From NCBI GenBank assembly GCA_027063215.1, contig JAMOSE010000157.1:1-6703 (forward strand): a stretch of DNA of 6,703 nt, in the 5' to 3' direction. This DNA comes from Sulfurimonas sp. GTDB taxonomy: Bacteria; Campylobacterota; Campylobacteria; Campylobacterales; Sulfurimonadaceae. Under the pieces are notes generated by a model. The model ran no database searches and was not told the DNA's origin. It worked only from the letters and a program-made list of their open reading frames with translations. Positions 5,244 to 6,703 of this stretch are shown here, in pieces; the first letter of the stretch is position 1, and each line of letters begins with the position of its first letter. The translations under genes and the position numbers were made by a program.

Positions 5244-6509
5244 TTAATTAAAAAGAGCAGATCCTAAATACTCCCCATACACAACTTCATTTTCAATCTC
5301 TAAAAGACGGTTGTATTTTGCAGTTCTCTCACCACGTGCAGTTGAACCGGTTTTAATTTCACCACAGTTAAGTGCTACTGCAAAGTCGGCAATAAATGCA
5401 TCTTCACTCTCACCAGAGCGGTGAGACATAACACATTTGTAACCGTTTCTCTGTGCAAGACGAACGGTAAGCATAGTCTCAGAAACTGAACCAATTTGGT
5501 TTGGTTTAATAAGAATCGCATTTGCAATTCCTTTTTGGATCCCTTCATTTAAGATGTTTGCATTTGTAACAAAAAGGTCATCTCCAACGATTTGGATCTT
5601 ATCACCAAGTTTCTCAGTCATCAATTTAAATCCGTCCCAATCATCTTCACTCAGACCATCTTCAATAGATACAATAGGATACTTCGCACAAAGATCTTCA
5701 TAATAAGCAACTAACTCTTCACTAGAAACTGTACGATCTTCACTCTCTAATCTATATCCACCATCTGCTACGATCTCGCTTGCTGCAACATCAAGAGCGA
5801 TTGCAATCTGCTCACCCGGTTTGTACCCAGCTTTTTCAATAGCTTCCATAATAACCTGAATAGGCTCTTCATTTGAACTTAAATTTGGTGCAAAACCACC
5901 CTCGTCACCTAAAGATGTTGAGTGCCCTTTTGCTGCTAAAGTAGCTTTTAAATTATGGTAAACCTCTGCTGATGCACGAAGACCCTCCGCAAAATCTTCA
6001 AATCCTACCGGCATAATCATATACTCTTGAAAATCTACTGAGTTATCCGCATGACTTCCACCATTGATGATATTTAACATCGGTGTTGGCATAACCATAG
6101 CATTTGCACCACCAAGGTATCTGTAAAGTGGAACACCTAAGCTTTTAGCTGCCGCACGTGCTACTGCCATAGATACACCTAAAACTGCGTTTGCACCAAG
6201 ATTACCATAGTTTTCAGTACCGTCAATCTCTTTCATAATGGCATCTACAACAGCCTGATTAAAAGGGCTCATGCCAATTAATGCATCAGAGATAGGACCG
6301 TTTACATTTTCAACAGCTTGCAGTACACCTTTGCCCATATAACGATCACCACCGTCACGAAGCTCTAATGCCTCACGTTTACCCGTACTTGCACCTGATG
6401 GAACTATAGCGCTCTCAACTGTACCATCACTTAATGTTACAGTCGCTTTTACTGTCGGATTTCCACGTGAATCCATTACTTCTATCGCACTTACGTTATC
6501 TATAAACAT
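5244..6509 (-). CDS. eno: Enolase (phosphopyruvate hydratase)
   Basis: Enolase interconverts 2-phosphoglycerate and phosphoenolpyruvate in cytosolic glycolysis and gluconeogenesis. In an autotroph-like relative it would mainly run toward sugar synthesis. The 421 residues are full length for the family. Visible landmarks are the mobile loop SGAST (38-42), GGSHADN with His153, GDEGGF with the general acid Glu203, and metal ligands Asp240, Glu283 (SIEDG) and Asp310 (GDDLFVTN). The catalytic base Lys335 is in ILIKPNQIGSVSET, followed by SHRSGE (362-367) and EIKTGS with Lys386. All key residues are present. The start ATG at 6509 has AAGG 7 bases upstream (6517-6520). It follows recA by 59 bases, an arrangement I recall as conserved in Campylobacter and Helicobacter, and lies 8 bases before the FtsB-like gene. 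A weak -10 box in the recA-eno gap may give it its own promoter. Confidence 0.99.
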   Translation of the reverse strand: MFIDNVSAIEVMDSRGNPTVKATVTLSDGTVESAIVPSGASTGKREALELRDGGDRYMGKGVLQAVENVNGPISDALIGMSPFNQAVVDAIMKEIDGTENYGNLGANAVLGVSMAVARAAAKSLGVPLYRYLGGANAMVMPTPMLNIINGGSHADNSVDFQEYMIMPVGFEDFAEGLRASAEVYHNLKATLAAKGHSTSLGDEGGFAPNLSSNEEPIQVIMEAIEKAGYKPGEQIAIALDVAASEIVADGGYRLESEDRTVSSEELVAYYEDLCAKYPIVSIEDGLSEDDWDGFKLMTEKLGDKIQIVGDDLFVTNANILNEGIQKGIANAILIKPNQIGSVSETMLTVRLAQRNGYKCVMSHRSGESEDAFIADFAVALNCGEIKTGSTARGERTAKYNRLLEIENEVVYGEYLGSALFN

Positions 6510-6539
6510 ATATCTGCCTTATTAAAATAAAATTGTGTT

Positions 6540-6545
6540 ATTTTA
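6540..6545 (-). promoter_or_regulatory. Candidate -10 box (TAAAAT) for eno in the recA-eno gap
   Basis: The 59-base gap (6510-6568) is very A+T-rich. On the minus strand it reads TTTAGATAAAATAACAC; TAAAAT matches five of six bases of the -10 consensus and would start transcription near 6533, about 24 bases before the ATG. No -35 and no hairpin are visible, so recA transcripts could also read into eno. In such A+T-rich DNA this match is weak evidence. Confidence 0.35.
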
Positions 6546-6568
6546 TCTAAATTTGATTAAAGTTTTGT

Positions 6569-6703
6569 TTATACATCCGCCTCTGCAATATCTGAAGTTT
6601 CCATCGTCATTAAACTACTCATTCCCATCGCTTGCTTGATCTTCTCTTCGATCTCATTTGCCAGTTCTGGTTCAGCTTTAAATTTCGCTTTGACATTTTC
6701 ACG
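6569..6703 (-). CDS. recA: RecA recombinase, C-terminal 44 residues (5' part outside window)
   Basis: The last 44 codons of a gene entering from the right edge end at a TAA at 6571-6569. The peptide runs RENVKAKFKAEPELANEIEE, then KIKQAMGMSS and a short acidic tail ending EADV. This fits the C-terminal domain of RecA, where a helix of the type 'R-E-N-x-K-x-x-L/F' precedes 'EIE-x-x-I' and a negatively charged tail modulates DNA binding. The ATPase core is not in the window, so the call rests on this tail and on the recA-eno gene order I recall as typical of Campylobacterota. The ORF is intact to the edge. No terminator is visible before eno. Confidence 0.88.
   Translation of the reverse strand, partial: RENVKAKFKAEPELANEIEEKIKQAMGMSSLMTMETSDIAEADV

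Noticed and set aside
6510..6568. Possible terminator after recA
   Set aside because: The gap is A+T-rich with no G/C-containing inverted repeat, so no intrinsic terminator can be supported.

Overview
The window looks like the chromosome of a free-living Campylobacterota (Epsilonproteobacteria) bacterium, most like Sulfurimonas and its relatives. The evidence is the A+T-rich coding, the CZB-type chemoreceptor tail, and the gene order recA, eno, small FtsB-like protein, AMIN-domain protein. I recall the same order in Campylobacter and Helicobacter. The genus is an inference from protein style; no 16S rRNA or other marker gene is present.

Layout. At the left edge (1-390, + strand) lies the C-terminal end of a CZB-domain protein, most likely a methyl-accepting chemotaxis protein, with a hairpin at its stop codon. 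Everything else is on the minus strand and converges on it. In transcription order, from the right edge leftward, the genes are: the 3' end of recA (6569-6703), eno (enolase), a 92-residue membrane/coiled-coil protein of FtsB/DivIC type, a secreted AMIN-domain protein, a DUF481-type outer-membrane beta-barrel, a Bax-like exported glucosaminidase, mgtE (CBS-gated Mg2+ channel), and a CNNM/CorC-type membrane protein with a CBS pair but no C-terminal CorC_HlyC domain. Gaps between minus-strand genes run from 8 to about 59 bases, so there is no non-coding stretch over 300 bases. No RNA genes, CRISPR arrays, insertion sequences or attachment sites were seen.

How the genes may work together. The tight spacing would allow one long transcript from recA to the CNNM gene, but internal -10 boxes suggest sub-operons. 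One is before eno (weak), one before the AMIN gene (extended -10 TGCTATAAT) and one directly before mgtE (TATAAT seven bases from the ATG). Functionally there are three blocks: housekeeping (recA, eno), cell envelope (FtsB-like, AMIN, DUF481, glucosaminidase) and Mg2+ homeostasis (MgtE with CNNM). The Mg2+ pair is the clearest functional partnership, with a regulated import channel next to a family linked to Mg2+ export.

Nothing here is convincing as a previously undescribed system. The points most worth a second look are the possibly leaderless mgtE transcript, the MgtE-CNNM pairing with a short CNNM protein, the FtsB-like protein with a long cytoplasmic tail, and the less conserved A+T-rich envelope genes inserted between conserved genes.
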